A stretch of 64,000 nucleotides of DNA, from assembly GCF_000758665.1 (NCBI RefSeq), contig NZ_CP009285.1, forward strand, positions 4,278,001 to 4,342,000. Reading direction: 5' to 3'. How positions within the stretch are numbered: position 1 is the stretch's first letter; the number at the start of each line of letters is the position of its first letter. The notes beneath the pieces were generated by a model. The model did no database searches and was not told the DNA's origin. It was given only the letters and a program-made list of their open reading frames with translations. Of this stretch, positions 16,492 to 26,010 are shown piece after piece. Source of the stretch: Paenibacillus borealis (GTDB lineage Bacteria > Bacillota > Bacilli > Paenibacillales > Paenibacillaceae). The position numbers and the translations under genes are program-made.

Positions 16492-17580
16492 GTGGTCACT
16501 AAAGCCCATGACAAAATTACAACGAGTCAAGCGACTATTATTATGGTGAACTACATTCTCGTAGCCGGGATATTCAGTCTCCCCCGGACCACCGTCCAGG
16601 CTGCAGGCACGCCCGATGTATGGATATCTATTATCCTGGGGGCGCTCTGTTCGATGGTAACAGGCGTGATTATCGCCAGACTCAGCCAGCGGTTTCCGGG
16701 CCAGACCTTTTATCAATACAGCACAAGTATTACCGGCAAACCGCTGGCCGTATTGCTCGGACTGGTTATCATCGGCTATTTCCTCGCAGTGTCCGGCTAT
16801 GAGCTGCGAACCATGCAGGAGGTAACCATGTTCTTCCTCCTGGAAGGTACCCCTGCATGGGCAGTAGCAGGCTTGTTCCTGTGGGTCGCCCTTTACCTGT
16901 GCAGAGGGGGAATCAATGCTTTATCACGGCTAAGCAGACTAGTTGCTCCGCTGGCAGGTACCATATTCTTCGGCGTCTGCCTGCTTAGCCTGAAGGTGTT
17001 CGATCTGGACAATCTGCGGCCTGTGCTTGGAGAAGGGCTCTCTCCGGTCTGGAGAGGAGTTAAGCCAACGGCTCTAACCTATACAGCGGGCGAAGCTCTG
17101 CTGTTTATTGTTGCTTTTATGGACAAGCCCAAACGGGCAGGCAGAGTTCTCGTAATCGGAACGCTGATTTCAATGATTTTTTATTTGCTGGCTGTTGTGC
17201 TGACGATCGGGGCTTTTTCTGTAGAAGGAGTGGTTACCCGGACCTGGCCATTTATTGACCTGATCCGCAGCTTTGAAGTGAATCTGCTGTTCGAACGGTT
17301 TGAGTCGCTGCTGCTGGTAATCTGGATTATGCAGATTTTCTGTACGTTCTGCATCTCTTTTTATGGAGCGGCGCTGGGAGTCTCGCAAATCTTCAACCTC
17401 AAGCTGGATCATTGCTTATTCCTGCTGCTGCCGGTTGCATATCTCATCACGGAGGCCCCCCATAACATTAACAATTTATTTGCCTTCGGCACAGGGCTTG
17501 GCAATGTGGCGATTGTGCTGTTTGGACTGATTCCGCTGCCGCTGCTGCTCATTGCCTATATCAGGAGAGCCGGTTCATGA
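16492..17580 (+). CDS. Spore germination receptor B subunit (GerB/GerKB family permease)
   Basis: 362 residues, GTG start just after GGGAGGTGA. About ten membrane helices of the amino acid/polyamine/organocation type. The opening KITTSQATIIMVNYILVAGIFSLPR and the YELRTMQEVTMFFLL segment are characteristic of endospore germination permeases. This subunit is thought to carry the germinant binding pocket. It overlaps the C-subunit start by 4 bases. Confidence 0.93.
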   Translation: MVTKAHDKITTSQATIIMVNYILVAGIFSLPRTTVQAAGTPDVWISIILGALCSMVTGVIIARLSQRFPGQTFYQYSTSITGKPLAVLLGLVIIGYFLAVSGYELRTMQEVTMFFLLEGTPAWAVAGLFLWVALYLCRGGINALSRLSRLVAPLAGTIFFGVCLLSLKVFDLDNLRPVLGEGLSPVWRGVKPTALTYTAGEALLFIVAFMDKPKRAGRVLVIGTLISMIFYLLAVVLTIGAFSVEGVVTRTWPFIDLIRSFEVNLLFERFESLLLVIWIMQIFCTFCISFYGAALGVSQIFNLKLDHCLFLLLPVAYLITEAPHNINNLFAFGTGLGNVAIVLFGLIPLPLLLIAYIRRAGS

Positions 17581-18770
17581 AGAGATTTATACTGTTGATT
17601 CTGTCGATAGCTCAAATCGTGCTGTTAACGGCCTGCTGGAGCAGCGCACCTATTGAGAATTTGAATATGGAAGTGGCGGTAGCGCTTGATGCAGCGGATG
17701 AGAGTAGGATTGAGGAGAAGTTCGAGGCTGAGGGCGGAGATTATTCCAAGCGTGAGCGGATCTCGGCGACTTATCAATTTATTGTGCCGCAAGGTGCCGT
17801 CGGTTCCAAAAAAGAGGGGGCAGCTTCAAGAAATTTCTACAATATGACCGAGACCGGCGATTCCATCTTCGAGGCCATACGTGAGCTCTCGCTGCGTACA
17901 AACCGCCAGCCGATCGGACATCACCTGAAGGTGATTGTCATTGGCGAGAAGCTGGCCCGTTCCACCAAGCTGTCGGAGCTGTTAGATTTCTTCAGCCGGG
18001 ACAATGATATTCGCCCGAGTGTGCTGGTCCTGGTCAGCAAGGGAAAAGCCAAGGATGTACTGAACAATGTGCTGCCCGGCCAGACACCGGCCTTTGTGCT
18101 CGAAGGCATCTTCGGCAACCGTAACCGGAGCCTGCGTATCTGGGATCCGGTCACAATTACCAAGATCGTTGGCCCTCTACACAGCAAGAAGAGCTTTCTG
18201 CTCCAGAATGTCATTGCTGCAGAGAATGAAATGAAGTTTGCCGGAGCCGGAATCATTGACGGAGAGTCAGGCAAGCTCAGCGGTTTTTTGAATGAGAAGG
18301 AGCTGGAGGGTGTAGTCTGGCTTACAGGCAAGGGTAAAGGCGGTGTGCTCAAAACCCACAAGGATGATACCGGGAGGCTGATCACCTACGAAGTGAAAAC
18401 GATGGTCAGCAGGATCAAGGCGGTCGTGGAGGATGGTCAAATTTCGTTCAATGTAAAGATTGAATCGAAAGGCAGATATGCTGAAACCTTCTCTACGGAC
18501 GGGGACCGTCTGGATACGGCTTTTATGAGACGGGATGCTGTGGAGCTGGAGAAGGAGGTTAGGGAACTTGTAGAGGCAGTGGTTGCCAAAATGCAGCATG
18601 AGCTGCATGCCGATGTCGGCGGATTCGGTAAATCCCTGAGAATTCAGCATCCTGAGGTATGGGGCAAAGTGAAGGACCATTGGGATCAGACGTTCAGCGG
18701 GCTTCCGGTACACCTTGAGGTTAAACTTCAAATCGAAGAATACGGCGCTTCCGGCACAGCGACAGACTGA
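17577..18770 (+). CDS. Spore germination receptor C subunit, Ger(x)C lipoprotein
   Basis: 397 residues, ATGA overlap with the B gene. Signal LLILSIAQIVLLTACW with lipobox TAC|W, so a lipoprotein of the inner spore membrane. Family landmarks: CWSSAPIENLNMEVAVALD, RTNRQPIGHHLKVIVIGEKLA, FFSRDNDIRPSVLVLVSKG, and a C-terminal domain ending in ...WDQTFSGLPVHLEVKLQIEEYG. It completes a classic A-B-C order receptor operon, the clearest evidence that the organism sporulates. Confidence 0.94.
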   Translation: MKRFILLILSIAQIVLLTACWSSAPIENLNMEVAVALDAADESRIEEKFEAEGGDYSKRERISATYQFIVPQGAVGSKKEGAASRNFYNMTETGDSIFEAIRELSLRTNRQPIGHHLKVIVIGEKLARSTKLSELLDFFSRDNDIRPSVLVLVSKGKAKDVLNNVLPGQTPAFVLEGIFGNRNRSLRIWDPVTITKIVGPLHSKKSFLLQNVIAAENEMKFAGAGIIDGESGKLSGFLNEKELEGVVWLTGKGKGGVLKTHKDDTGRLITYEVKTMVSRIKAVVEDGQISFNVKIESKGRYAETFSTDGDRLDTAFMRRDAVELEKEVRELVEAVVAKMQHELHADVGGFGKSLRIQHPEVWGKVKDHWDQTFSGLPVHLEVKLQIEEYGASGTATD

Positions 18771-18793
18771 GAGCTCTTTAACTATTCATAAAA

Positions 18794-18970
18794 TCCTGCA
18801 CATAATACAACATTCCCCTTCCCATATCGGCACAAATCCAAAATTGTTGTATAAACTGCAGGATTTCATCTGCTTCAAGCAGCTTAGCAGGATTATTCTT
18901 GTATTTCATACAACAATCCTTCCGAATACCCGGTTATTTATGAATCAAAGTTGCAAAACGTACAACAATT
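18794..18970. repeat. Four copies of a TGCA-N5-TACAAC motif
   Basis: Within the 491-base gap 18771-19261 there are units at 18794-18814 (TCCTGCA-cataa-TACAACATT), 18842-18863 (reverse orientation, TTGTTGTA-taaac-TGCAGGA), 18900-18919 (TGTA-tttca-TACAACAATCC) and 18952-18970 (TGCA-aaacg-TACAACAATT). The spacing of five between TGCA and TACAAC is constant. The first two form an inverted pair. Two more copies lie at 42988-43050. Function unknown; see findings. Confidence 0.75.
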
Positions 18971-19076
18971 ATAGTGATAGTGTTTGCTAGAAAGTGTCCA
19001 TTCGGCCGGCAACGAAACAAATGTAAGATATTGAAGTAATTCCGCTTCCGCCAGTTCCATAGCGATTATGCAGATG

Positions 19077-19103
19077 ACAGATCCTATCCGGGTCTGTTTT
19101 TTT
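19077..19103 (+). terminator. Rho-independent terminator
   Basis: ACAGATCC and GGGTCTGT around a TATCC loop, followed by a run of seven T. It separates the ger region and repeats from the beta-helix gene. Confidence 0.8.
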
Positions 19104-19261
19104 GCTATGTAGCCCTTTTACATAGAATACGCTCATCATGGTTTGTCTTGACTAAGGTTATCCTTTATGATGATCAATGGAATTGATTATCGCAATTATA
19201 TAGAAATGCAGTAGATTCAGAAGAATAAAGCTCATTTGAGCTTGTTGAAAGGACGGCAAAT

Positions 19262-20812
19262 ATGCTCAGAAACTTCCGGCGATCCGCCATTATACTGTGT
19301 TTGCTTATTTTATCAGGATGTTCCAGCAACCAGAATCCAGCACTGCCGGATACAACCTCCCCAATCTCTTCAATTCCGCCAATTGCACCAGCTTCGCCAA
19401 CTGTAAACGAACACCCGGAGGATGCTTTTAATGCCCACTACGTATCTGCAGCTGGAGATAATACTAACCCGGGAACGAAAGATTCACCCTGGAAGACCCT
19501 TCAGTATGCTGCCGATCATGCCGATCCGGGCAGTTACGTCTATATTCGCGGCGGCGTGTATCATCAGAAGCTGCGTATCTCAAGAGGAGGCTCGGCGGCG
19601 GCGGGTCCTGTCGTGTTCACCAGTTATCCTAATGAGACAGCAGTCCTTGACGGGGAAGGTCTGCCTGTTAACGGGCTGGATGGACTTATCGAGATTGATC
19701 AGGCAAGCTATGTAATCATTAGGGACCTTGAAATTCGCAACTATAAGACGGGTAACAGTGGTGAGGTGCCTGCGGGCATCTATATTCACGGCTCAGGGAA
19801 GTCTATCTCGTTACTGAATAACCGCATTCATTCCATCGCCAATACCGCCACACCTGAAGGGGACGAGCTTTCCGGGAGAGATGCCCACGGTATAGCCGTG
19901 TACGGTACCGAATCAGAAGAAGCCATATATGACCTGACCATTAACGGCAATGAAGTGTATGATTTGGTCCTCGGTTCCAGTGAAGCGCTGGCTGTGAATG
20001 GCAATGTGGATACTTTTGCGATTACGAACAATATCATTCATGACAATGATAACATCGGAATTGACCTGATCGGCTTTGAGGGTACGGCTGGAGACAGGGC
20101 GGCAGATCAGGCAAGGAACGGAACGGTACGGGGCAATATAGTCTACGGGATTTCTTCCAACAATAATCCGTCATATGGCGCTTCTGTGCCGAACGGCAGC
20201 AATGCGGCGGGCGGAATATACATCGACGGGGGCAGGTCAATCCTAGTGGTGGAGAATCGCGTATACGACAATGACATTGGGATTGAGCTTGCTTCCGAGC
20301 ATAAGGGAAGTCTAACCAGCAGCATCACGGTACAAGACAACCTGATCTACCGCAATCGCCTGACCGGCATTGCAATGGGTGGTTATGACGGGGAGCGCGG
20401 TGGCACCAGCGATAGTACGGTTGTATCCAATACGCTGTATAAGAATGACCTGCTGGGCGACGGTAATGGACAATTGTATCTGCAGGCTAATTTAAGCGGC
20501 AATACGATTAGTAAGAACATTATTGTGGCTGGTAGTTCCAGCGTCTTTATCAGCAACGAGTACACGAGCAACACCAATAACACGGTGGACGGCAATCTTT
20601 ATTATGCTGAGGCTGGAGCGGATGAGGGTTTCTGGGTTTGGAAAAAGAAAGCCTACACCGGCTTCGCCGATTACCAGCGCGGCACAGGGAATGATTCCGG
20701 CTCACGCTTTGCCGATCCGCTGTTCCAAGATGCCGCCCGTGATGACTTCCGGCTGGAGCCGGGTTCTCCTGCGTTGAACGGGGAAGCAATAGGGGAAGGA
20801 GCACAGCCATGA
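19262..20812 (+). CDS. Right-handed parallel beta-helix lipoprotein (polysaccharide lyase-like fold)
   Basis: 516 residues, ATG start, with a signal ending LLILSGC (lipobox, Cys about 20). A Pro/Ser/Thr-rich linker (to about residue 55) leads to HYVSAAGDNTNPGTKDSPWKTLQYA..., the DUF1565/PL9-like start, and YVYIRGGVYHQ. The middle consists of many N-x-I turns such as LLNNRIHSI, INGNEVYDL, ITNNIIHDN, VVENRVYDND and VQDNLIYRN, the rungs of a parallel beta-helix. It ends FADPLFQDAARDDFRLEPGSPALN, as in pectate lyase-like proteins. It is exported and lipid-anchored, likely binding or cleaving a polysaccharide. Activity is not proven by the sequence. Confidence 0.85.
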   Translation: MLRNFRRSAIILCLLILSGCSSNQNPALPDTTSPISSIPPIAPASPTVNEHPEDAFNAHYVSAAGDNTNPGTKDSPWKTLQYAADHADPGSYVYIRGGVYHQKLRISRGGSAAAGPVVFTSYPNETAVLDGEGLPVNGLDGLIEIDQASYVIIRDLEIRNYKTGNSGEVPAGIYIHGSGKSISLLNNRIHSIANTATPEGDELSGRDAHGIAVYGTESEEAIYDLTINGNEVYDLVLGSSEALAVNGNVDTFAITNNIIHDNDNIGIDLIGFEGTAGDRAADQARNGTVRGNIVYGISSNNNPSYGASVPNGSNAAGGIYIDGGRSILVVENRVYDNDIGIELASEHKGSLTSSITVQDNLIYRNRLTGIAMGGYDGERGGTSDSTVVSNTLYKNDLLGDGNGQLYLQANLSGNTISKNIIVAGSSSVFISNEYTSNTNNTVDGNLYYAEAGADEGFWVWKKKAYTGFADYQRGTGNDSGSRFADPLFQDAARDDFRLEPGSPALNGEAIGEGAQP

Positions 20813-21078
20813 TTTATTTGCGGAGCTTTAAGCTGTCTGATGAAATCGAGCGCAATCCCAACATCTACCCTGACCATGTTTTTAAACATATCGCCGGAGA
20901 GGTGTTGTTGTTTGACCGGATCACGGTGCTCTATGGCAATAACGGCAGCGGCAAATCCACGTTACTTAAGGTAATTTCAATAAGCATAAGCAGTTGTTTG
21001 AATGAGAGTGAGCAAAGCGAAACGTTTATCCGGTTCGCTTTTTTTGTGCCGATTTGCGTAAACGTTTTTACAAATTAA
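20809..21078 (+). pseudogene. Truncated AAA/ABC-type ATPase gene (N-terminal fragment)
   Basis: The start overlaps the beta-helix stop by 4 bases. The first 54 or so residues look like the N-terminus of a predicted AAA ATPase: MIYLRSFKLSDE, NPNIYPDHVF, GEVLLFDRITVLYGNNGSGKST with a full Walker A. After LLKVI the sequence changes abruptly to SISISSCLNESEQ... and runs through a terminator to a stop, with no Walker B or signature. It is a 5' remnant whose 3' part (from about 20970) was lost, probably when the adjoining sugar operon region was rearranged. Confidence 0.75.
21014..21045 (+). terminator. Rho-independent terminator
   Basis: AAAGCGAA and TTCGCTTT flank a loop and are followed by a T tract, inside the remnant reading frame at 20809-21078. 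It supports that frame being non-functional after about 20970. Confidence 0.75.
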
Positions 21079-21424
21079 AAATTCCAATTTCAGCCACATA
21101 CCATTTTAGATTCTCTTATTTCCCCCTAAAGATTCACCTTCAAAATTTGATAGCTATAAAACCGTCTAATGTCATATTATATGACACTTTAAATTGATAA
21201 TTTCCATTATAATGAAATTATAAACCCCATACATAACTCAACCATGTTATATATACGAATTGAAAGCGTTTTTAATTTAAAATTTTATATATTTCCTATT
21301 GTAATCCGGAATATCTTGTACTAAAATGAACCTAGAAATTGCGTAAACGTTTTTGCAAATAAACAAAATATCACTGATTATAACGTTGATATAAAGCTCT
21401 AATTCTTGCGTAAACGTTATGACA
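21054..21424 (+). promoter_or_regulatory. AT-rich leader with three LacI-type operators and a cre-like site
   Basis: TTGCGTAAACGTT occurs three times: 21054-21066 (then TTTACAA), 21339-21351 (then TTTGCAA) and 21406-21418 (then ATGACA). The core GTAAACG is the pattern of LacI/RbsR operators, and the third copy abuts the regulator start, so autoregulation is likely. TGAAAGCGTTTTTA at 21261-21274 resembles a catabolite responsive element. The spaced copies, about 285 and 67 bp apart, would permit DNA looping. The rest of 21079-21436 is strongly AT-rich and contains no gene that I can support. Confidence 0.75.
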
Positions 21425-21436
21425 GAAAGGAAAAAT

Positions 21437-22450
21437 ATGGCGGAGAAAGAACTGACAATTAAAGATGTGGCCAGACTTGCCGGTGTCTCGGTGGCAACGG
21501 TCTCCAGGGTCATGAATGGACGGGATCGCGTAAGTGATGCAACCCGTAAAAGAATCCTGAAGATCATCGAGGAGCTTAATTTCGTTCCGAATACGATGGC
21601 TGCGTCCATGGTCAACAAGAAGACCCATATGATTGCAGTTGTTGTCCCGGAAATCCAGAATCCGTTCTATACGGCCGTCATTGGCGGAACCGTTGAAGCA
21701 GCCAAGAAAGAGGGATTCTCTACGCTCGTTGTTTCTACATATAACGATGAAGCAGAGGAGGAAGAGTTCTTCGAAGGTTTTCTGGGGCGCAATGTTGACG
21801 GAATTATACTTATCGGTACGCATAAAGACGCCGGGTTCTACCGCAATATCCGCAAGCCTACAATTCTGGTAGACCGTTTTATCAACGATTGCGGACATGA
21901 CGGTGTCCTGATTGATAATTTTCGCGGAGCTTACGAGGCGGTCAGACATTTTGTCGACTATGGTCATGATCGTATCGCCATCATCGACGGAGCGCATGAC
22001 TTCAATGACGGCAAGGACCGGTATTGGGGCTATCATCAGGCACTACACGAGAAGGGGATCACACCAGATTCCAGTTATCATAAGCAAGGAAGATGGCTGG
22101 AGGAAGACGGATACAAGTTCACGATAGAGCTTATGCAGTCTGAACAGCCGCCCACAGCCATCTTCGCCACCAACAATGTGATCTGTACTGGTGCGATTAA
22201 AGCGATACGGGATTTGAATCTGCAGATTGGGGAAGACATTTCTTTAATAGGCTTTGACGAGAATGAGCTCGCCCAGTTTGTACAGCCCCAAGTGACTGTT
22301 GTCGGCAGACCGATGAGAGAGATGGGAATTCAAGCGACGGAAATGCTTATTCAGAAGATCAAGGCTCCGCCAATCGACTCATCCAAATTGAAAAAAGTGA
22401 TCCTGGATGTGGAGCTGATTAAGCGGGGTTCAGTTAAGAAACTAAAGTAG
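21437..22450 (+). CDS. LacI-family transcriptional regulator
   Basis: 337 residues from the ATG at 21437, behind AGAAAGG; an in-frame ATG at 21419 lies inside an operator and lacks a site. The HTH is TIKDVARLAGVSVATVSRVMNG with the hinge-helix region LNFVPNTMAASMV. The effector domain is periplasmic-binding-like (IAVVVPEIQNPFYTAVIGG..., GIILIGTHKDAGFY, SLIGFDENELAQFVQPQVT). It is the first gene of the operon that runs to 30715 and probably represses it through the GTAAACG sites. The effector should be the imported sugar or its phosphate. Confidence 0.92.
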   Translation: MAEKELTIKDVARLAGVSVATVSRVMNGRDRVSDATRKRILKIIEELNFVPNTMAASMVNKKTHMIAVVVPEIQNPFYTAVIGGTVEAAKKEGFSTLVVSTYNDEAEEEEFFEGFLGRNVDGIILIGTHKDAGFYRNIRKPTILVDRFINDCGHDGVLIDNFRGAYEAVRHFVDYGHDRIAIIDGAHDFNDGKDRYWGYHQALHEKGITPDSSYHKQGRWLEEDGYKFTIELMQSEQPPTAIFATNNVICTGAIKAIRDLNLQIGEDISLIGFDENELAQFVQPQVTVVGRPMREMGIQATEMLIQKIKAPPIDSSKLKKVILDVELIKRGSVKKLK

Positions 22451-22470
22451 AGCAGCCGGGAGGAAGCGTT

Positions 22471-23388
22471 ATGACCAACATTCTTGTCGTAGGCAGCATG
22501 AATATGGATATTGTGACACGGGTGGGGCGGCTTCCTGTTCCCGGTGAAACGATACATGGTTTGGGGACTGATTTTCATGCCGGAGGAAAGGGAAGTAATC
22601 AGGCATATGCCGCCGCACGATCCGGGGCCAAGGTAGCCATGGCTGGAGGAGTAGGCTCCGACTCCTTTGGTTTAGAGATATGCAGGAAGCTCGAAGCGCA
22701 AGGGATTGATACCGCAGCTATTGCCGCTAAGCCGGAAACGACCGGGATCGCACTCATTACCACTGACTCTTCAGGAGAGAACAGCATTATCTTGTCACCG
22801 GGAGCTAACTATAGTTATGGCGTTGAAGATCTGGAAGCTCTGAATCTGTCCCTATACGATGTCATCCTCCTGCAGAATGAAATTCCCGGCACCGTAAATC
22901 GCAGGGTAATCGCTATGGCTGAAGCAGCAGGCATCCCCGTATGCATGAACCCGGCTCCGGTAACCGGATTTGACCGTGACCAGCTCAGAGGAATCCGCTT
23001 ACTGATTATGAACGAAACCGAGGCGGAGGTACTGAGCGGGATACGGATTGCAGATTTCAGAGAGGCTATCAGCGCAGGCCGGATGTTATTGGAAGAAGGG
23101 ATTCCGGAGTTAATTATTACACTGGGCAGCAAAGGCTCTCTCTATATGGATGGTGACGGGAAGATCATCGAGGTTCCTGCTTATCCTGTTGAAGCCGTGG
23201 ACACTACAGCTGCAGGGGATACATTTATCGGAGCTTTCGCTTCTGTCTACTATGCGGGCAAAGAATTGGCAGACAGTCTGCATTATGCTGCAGCGGCTGC
23301 AGCGTTAACCGTCTCCGCTTCCGGGGCTCAAAGCTCTATTCCTGTCAAAGAACAGGTTTATGCTTTTCTTGAACAGGCCGGTTCCTAG
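22471..23388 (+). CDS. Ribokinase / PfkB-family sugar kinase
   Basis: 305 residues, ATG after GGGAGGAAG. PfkB signature 1 is GGKGSNQAYAAARSGA and signature 2 is DTTAAGDTFIGAF with the catalytic Asp in GD. It opens ILVVGSMNMDIVTRVGRLPVPGETI as in RbsK. Ribokinases phosphorylate the C5 hydroxyl of ribose; close relatives take other pentoses or nucleosides. In this operon rbsD (pyranase) is absent, so ribose is not certain as the substrate. Confidence 0.88.
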   Translation: MTNILVVGSMNMDIVTRVGRLPVPGETIHGLGTDFHAGGKGSNQAYAAARSGAKVAMAGGVGSDSFGLEICRKLEAQGIDTAAIAAKPETTGIALITTDSSGENSIILSPGANYSYGVEDLEALNLSLYDVILLQNEIPGTVNRRVIAMAEAAGIPVCMNPAPVTGFDRDQLRGIRLLIMNETEAEVLSGIRIADFREAISAGRMLLEEGIPELIITLGSKGSLYMDGDGKIIEVPAYPVEAVDTTAAGDTFIGAFASVYYAGKELADSLHYAAAAAALTVSASGAQSSIPVKEQVYAFLEQAGS

Positions 23389-23539
23389 TCGAAGATATTC
23401 AGCACTTACCGTAGAAATACAGAGTTTCTTGATGAAAAAGAGATCTGTATATCCATCCGCTTTCACGAATTAACGCTTTTATTTATTAAAGTATTGATCA
23501 AACCATGTTTCAGTATCGAATGAAAAAGGGGGTCTTAGC

Positions 23540-25051
23540 ATGACTCGTCCAGTATTGACCATGGAGGGAATCAGTAAGGAATTCCCGGGTGTAAAAGCTT
23601 TGGCAGATGTTGATTTCGAGCTGTATCCGGGTGAAGTTCACGCACTTATGGGTGAGAATGGTGCCGGTAAATCCACGCTGATGAAAATTCTCTCCGGTGT
23701 ATATCCGCCAACAGGGGGAACCATCAGGTTAAAAGGCACGGAAGCTGTCTTCGGCAGCCCGCTGGATGCCCAGCGCCAAGGCGTATCGATCATCCACCAG
23801 GAATTCAACCTGTTTACGAATCTGTCCGCAGCGGAGAATATATTCATCGACCGGCCGGAAATGGCCGGCAGATTCGGCAGGATCAAATGGTCCAGAATGG
23901 TTGAAGAGGCCCAAGCACTGGTCGATTCCATTGGCGGCGGCGACATCGATGTCCGTGAAGAGGTGCGGCATCTCGGTGTGCATAGCCAGCAGGTGGTCGA
24001 GATCGCCAAGGCGCTGTCCTTCAGGGCAGATGTGCTGATTATGGATGAGCCGTCTGCCGCATTGCCCGAGAATGAAGTCAAGAAGATGTTTGAAGTCATC
24101 CGCCGGCTGCGGTCACAGGGTGTAGCCATCGTGTATGTCTCCCACCGGATGAAGGAAATCTTTGAAATCGCAGATAAAGTCACAGTTCTGAGAGACGGCC
24201 GCAAAGTTGCTACTCAGCCTATCGGCGAAGTCACGGAACAGAGCTTAATTCAGATGATGGTCGGTAAAGAGGTCCAGCAGCTGTATCCTGTCCGCAAGCA
24301 GCCGTATGGGAAAGAGGTAGTGTTGAAGGTAAAAGATCTGTCCCTGGATGCCAGCCACAAGATCTCGTTTGAGCTTAGGAAAGGAGAAATCGTAGGGCTG
24401 TTCGGTATTCCGGGGTCAGGCTCGCATACGGTTGCCGAGCGTCTATTCGGACTGAAGCGGGGAACCGGGGAGATCGAAATTAATGGACGACCCGTTAAAA
24501 TTACAAGTCCCAGTGATGCCAAAGCTAAAAAACTGGCCTATGTACCCCCGGACCGGCACCGCCAGGGCATTATTAAGCCGATGTCCATTAGGCAGAATAT
24601 ATCTTTTACCATGCTGCCCGAGCTGTCCAAGGGGCTGGTGCTGGACCGCAATGCCATTCAGCGTGTGAGCGCGGAGTATATGGGGAAGCTGCGGATCAAG
24701 GCGCCGGACGATAGCCAGACCGTGGATTTCTTAAGCGGAGGCAATCAGCAGAAGGTTGTGATCGGCAAATGGCTTGCAGCCCATCCGGATATTCTCATTC
24801 TTGAAGAACCGACGCGGGGCGTAGATGTGGGTGCCAAAGCGGAAATATACAGCATTATTCACGAGCTCGCCCGTGAAGGGTTAAGCATATTGCTTATTTC
24901 TTCTGAAATGCCGGAGGTTATCGGGCTCAGCGACCGGGTGCTGGTAATGTACCAAGGTGATATTGTACATGAATTTGCCCACGGAGAAGCCGATCAGGAG
25001 CAGCTGCTGCAGCGGGCATCACATCCGCGCGGGAAGGGAGGCGCCTTATGA
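23540..25051 (+). CDS. Sugar ABC transporter ATP-binding protein, duplicated (RbsA/LsrA type)
   Basis: 503 residues, ATG after AAAGGGGGT. Two nucleotide-binding halves: the first has Walker A GENGAGKST (about residue 40) and Walker B VLIMDEPSAALPENE; the second has a degenerate P-loop (GIPGSGSHTVAERLFG), signature LSGGNQQKVVIGKW and Walker B ILILEEPTRGVDVG. This is the standard CUT2 arrangement, with one active and one degenerate site. Overlaps the first permease gene by 4 bases. Confidence 0.93.
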   Translation: MTRPVLTMEGISKEFPGVKALADVDFELYPGEVHALMGENGAGKSTLMKILSGVYPPTGGTIRLKGTEAVFGSPLDAQRQGVSIIHQEFNLFTNLSAAENIFIDRPEMAGRFGRIKWSRMVEEAQALVDSIGGGDIDVREEVRHLGVHSQQVVEIAKALSFRADVLIMDEPSAALPENEVKKMFEVIRRLRSQGVAIVYVSHRMKEIFEIADKVTVLRDGRKVATQPIGEVTEQSLIQMMVGKEVQQLYPVRKQPYGKEVVLKVKDLSLDASHKISFELRKGEIVGLFGIPGSGSHTVAERLFGLKRGTGEIEINGRPVKITSPSDAKAKKLAYVPPDRHRQGIIKPMSIRQNISFTMLPELSKGLVLDRNAIQRVSAEYMGKLRIKAPDDSQTVDFLSGGNQQKVVIGKWLAAHPDILILEEPTRGVDVGAKAEIYSIIHELAREGLSILLISSEMPEVIGLSDRVLVMYQGDIVHEFAHGEADQEQLLQRASHPRGKGGAL

Positions 25052-26010
25052 AACGCATTTCTAATATACATGAAGCACCTATCATGATATTCACGGTCCT
25101 AGTCATCGTGCTTTTCTCCATCATTACACCGGACTTCTTCGCCATTAATAATCTCAAGCTTATTCTGGATCAGAATACGACCATGTTTATTGTAGCCATC
25201 GGGATGACCATGGTCATTCTGCTGGGAGGCATGGATTTATCTGTAGGCTCTGTCCTGGCTGTGACGGCAACTTCAGTCGGGCTGTTTCTAAGTAAAGGTG
25301 TCCCCCCCATAATAGCAGCCCTGCTTGGTGTAGTTATCGGTGTGCTTTGCGGAATGGTGAACGGATATTTTATCGCTGTAAGGAAAATCCCCGACATTAT
25401 TGTCACTTTGGCTACCATGTATATTTTCCGGGGAGTCGCTGTCGGGATAAGCGGCGGAACGTGGATGAACAATTTCCCGGACAGCTTCCGCTTTTTCGGT
25501 CAAGGGATAGTGCTGGGGATTTCGTTTCCGCTGATTATAGCCCTGCTGCTGATCGCCGTATTTATCTATTTGCTGAAATACACCCGGGGAGGAAGAAGAA
25601 TATATTCCGTCGGAGGCAACAGCTCCGCAGCCAAGCTGGCGGGCATTAATGTGGCCGGTACCAAGTTCAAAGTATATGTGTTAACCGGAATGCTGGTCGG
25701 AATCGCCTCCGTTATCTTTGCAGCCAAGGTAGGCAGTGTTCAGGCATCGACCGCAGGCAACAGCCTATCCTTCGAAGTCATGGCTGCTGTGCTGATTGGC
25801 GGAGGCAGCATCTTTGGCGGCGTAGGCACCATCGGCGGAACGATGCTCGGCGTACTCTTCATGGGCATCGTCAAGAATGGCCTGATTATTGCGAAGGTAT
25901 CTCCGTTCTGGGTAGATGCAACGACCGGGTTCCTGATCATCCTGGCTATCGTTATCAATACGCTGCAGCGGGCTCGACAAAATAAAGGGAAAGAAGGGGA
26001 TCTGGTATGA
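25048..26010 (+). CDS. CUT2 sugar ABC permease, first (RbsC/LsrC type)
   Basis: 320 residues, ATGA overlap with the ATPase gene. About 8-10 membrane helices. Family landmarks: GMTMVILLGGMDLSVGSVLA, NGYFIAVRKIPDIIVTLATM, YSVGGNSSAAKLAGINV and VLIGGGSIFGGVGTIGGT. It pairs with a second, different permease directly downstream, giving a heterodimeric channel as in Lsr and Rha importers rather than the RbsC homodimer. Confidence 0.9.
   Translation: MKRISNIHEAPIMIFTVLVIVLFSIITPDFFAINNLKLILDQNTTMFIVAIGMTMVILLGGMDLSVGSVLAVTATSVGLFLSKGVPPIIAALLGVVIGVLCGMVNGYFIAVRKIPDIIVTLATMYIFRGVAVGISGGTWMNNFPDSFRFFGQGIVLGISFPLIIALLLIAVFIYLLKYTRGGRRIYSVGGNSSAAKLAGINVAGTKFKVYVLTGMLVGIASVIFAAKVGSVQASTAGNSLSFEVMAAVLIGGGSIFGGVGTIGGTMLGVLFMGIVKNGLIIAKVSPFWVDATTGFLIILAIVINTLQRARQNKGKEGDLV

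Noticed and set aside
18715..18990. 91-codon frame after gerC
   Set aside because: Begins inside gerC, lacks a ribosome binding site and runs through the TACAAC repeat units.
20809..21078. Complete small ATPase gene
   Set aside because: Only Walker A is present, homology ends abruptly, and a terminator lies within the frame, so it is listed as a remnant.
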